This document shows positions 22,821-23,267 of a stretch of DNA of 23,267 bases, one piece after another. The first letter of the stretch is position 1, and each line of letters opens with the position of its first letter. This DNA comes from SAR202 cluster bacterium (GTDB lineage Bacteria; Chloroflexota; Dehalococcoidia; UBA3495): the NCBI GenBank assembly GCA_009392775.1, contig VFFT01000093.1:1-23267 (forward strand). Reading direction: 5' to 3'. The notes below the pieces were generated by a model. It did not search any database, was not told where the DNA came from, and saw only the letters and a program-made list of their open reading frames with translations. The position numbers and the translations under genes are program-made.

Positions 22821-23267
22821 TTATATAGGTAGATCAATTGTGTAATTAGCTACTACGCTATCAATTCTGTTAGCAACCGCTTGATCAGGTTCTACTAGAG
22901 GTAGCCGTGGTTTCCCAGCTGCAAATCCTGCCTGATTTAGAGAATATTTCACTGGTATCGGGCTAGTTATTGTGAACATTATTTTAAATATTGGCAGCAT
23001 ACGATGATGTTCTGCAGCGGCTTGTTCTATGTCACCTTCAAGTATGAGACCCATCATCTGTTTTATTTGATTGCCAACTAGGTGTGATAGTACGCTGACT
23101 ACCCCGTATCCTCCCATCGCCATGATGTAGAAAGTTTCATTGTCATTACCACTCCACACTTTGAAACCGTCTTGGGCGCCGGATATGATACTAGCTATCT
23201 GATCCATATCTCCGCTTGCTTCTTTTACCCCAATAATGTTATCTACATGGCTTAGTCTGATAGTGGT
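22821..23267 (-). CDS. dapA: 4-hydroxy-tetrahydrodipicolinate synthase (5' part outside window)
   Basis: C-terminal 148 residues of a DapA/NAL-superfamily aldolase. The frame is open through the right edge. The Schiff-base lysine lies in IIGVKEASGD (codon 23223-23225), 15 residues from the edge, followed by the WSGNDNETF and GGYGVVSVLSHLVG segments and the C-terminal PIPVKYSLNQAGF...RLPLVEP typical of DapA. It condenses pyruvate with aspartate semialdehyde in lysine synthesis. Other N-acetylneuraminate-lyase-family aldolases remain possible without the N-terminal half, but lysA nearby and the PIPVK tail favour DapA. The ATG at 23205-23207 is internal, not a start. Confidence 0.88.
   Translation of the reverse strand, partial: TTIRLSHVDNIIGVKEASGDMDQIASIISGAQDGFKVWSGNDNETFYIMAMGGYGVVSVLSHLVGNQIKQMMGLILEGDIEQAAAEHHRMLPIFKIMFTITSPIPVKYSLNQAGFAAGKPRLPLVEPDQAVANRIDSVVANYTIDLPI

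Noticed and set aside
1..23267. CRISPR arrays, tRNA or rRNA genes, insertion sequences, attachment sites, a replication origin or a defence island
   Set aside because: No regularly spaced repeats, cloverleaf-like intergenic stretches, transposase genes or terminal repeats were seen; intergenic gaps are short and flanked by housekeeping genes.

Overview
This window looks like chromosomal DNA of a bacterium, probably a member of the Chloroflexota (SAR202/Dehalococcoidia-like). That placement is an inference from the der-plsY-gpsA gene order, the sequence flavour of ArgF, GpsA and IspH, moderately AT-rich DNA with short intergenic gaps, and an unusually rich set of acyl-CoA and small-molecule catabolic genes mixed with housekeeping genes. 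I see no rRNA, tRNA, CRISPR array, insertion sequence, prophage or integration site. No gap between genes exceeds 300 bases.

Layout: an NHL-repeat beta-propeller gene cut by the left edge (+) converges on a FlK-like hotdog thioesterase (-) across a strong bidirectional terminator. Next is a forward block argF-der-plsY-gpsA, then a reverse pair thrC-ispH. A forward block follows with a crotonase-family gene, prs, an acyl-CoA synthetase and a predicted amidohydrolase. Then come an inositol-monophosphatase-family gene (-), an SDR gene with a small TPR gene (+), and surE, a thiolase-like gene and a DUF35 gene (-). The right part holds lysA-holB (+), an HNH protein and CvpA (-), cmk-plsC (+), and the C-terminal part of dapA (-), cut by the right edge.

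The genes combine into recognisable pathways. GpsA makes glycerol-3-phosphate, PlsY acylates it to lysophosphatidate and PlsC makes phosphatidate. DapA and LysA are the first committed and last steps of the lysine/diaminopimelate pathway. IspH is the last step of the MEP isoprenoid pathway. ArgF (arginine), ThrC (threonine), Prs (PRPP) and Cmk (CMP/dCMP) feed amino-acid and nucleotide synthesis. Der acts in ribosome assembly and HolB in the replication clamp loader. The acyl-CoA synthetase, crotonase-like protein, SDR, Cys-less thiolase-like/DUF35 pair, thioesterase and amidohydrolase suggest catabolism of organic acids or lipid-like carbon, substrate unknown.

I found no wholly novel multi-gene system. 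The points most worth a second look are: an intact surE with no ATG, GTG or TTG start (apparent CTG or ATA start); a thiolase-like protein without the nucleophilic Cys, translationally coupled to a DUF35 protein (Ltp2-aldolase-like arrangement); ArgF with HDMP in place of HCLP; a crotonase and an SDR that both lack canonical catalytic residues; a probable leaderless start for der; and a consistent set of TATAAT-type promoters, several with an extended -10 TGn.
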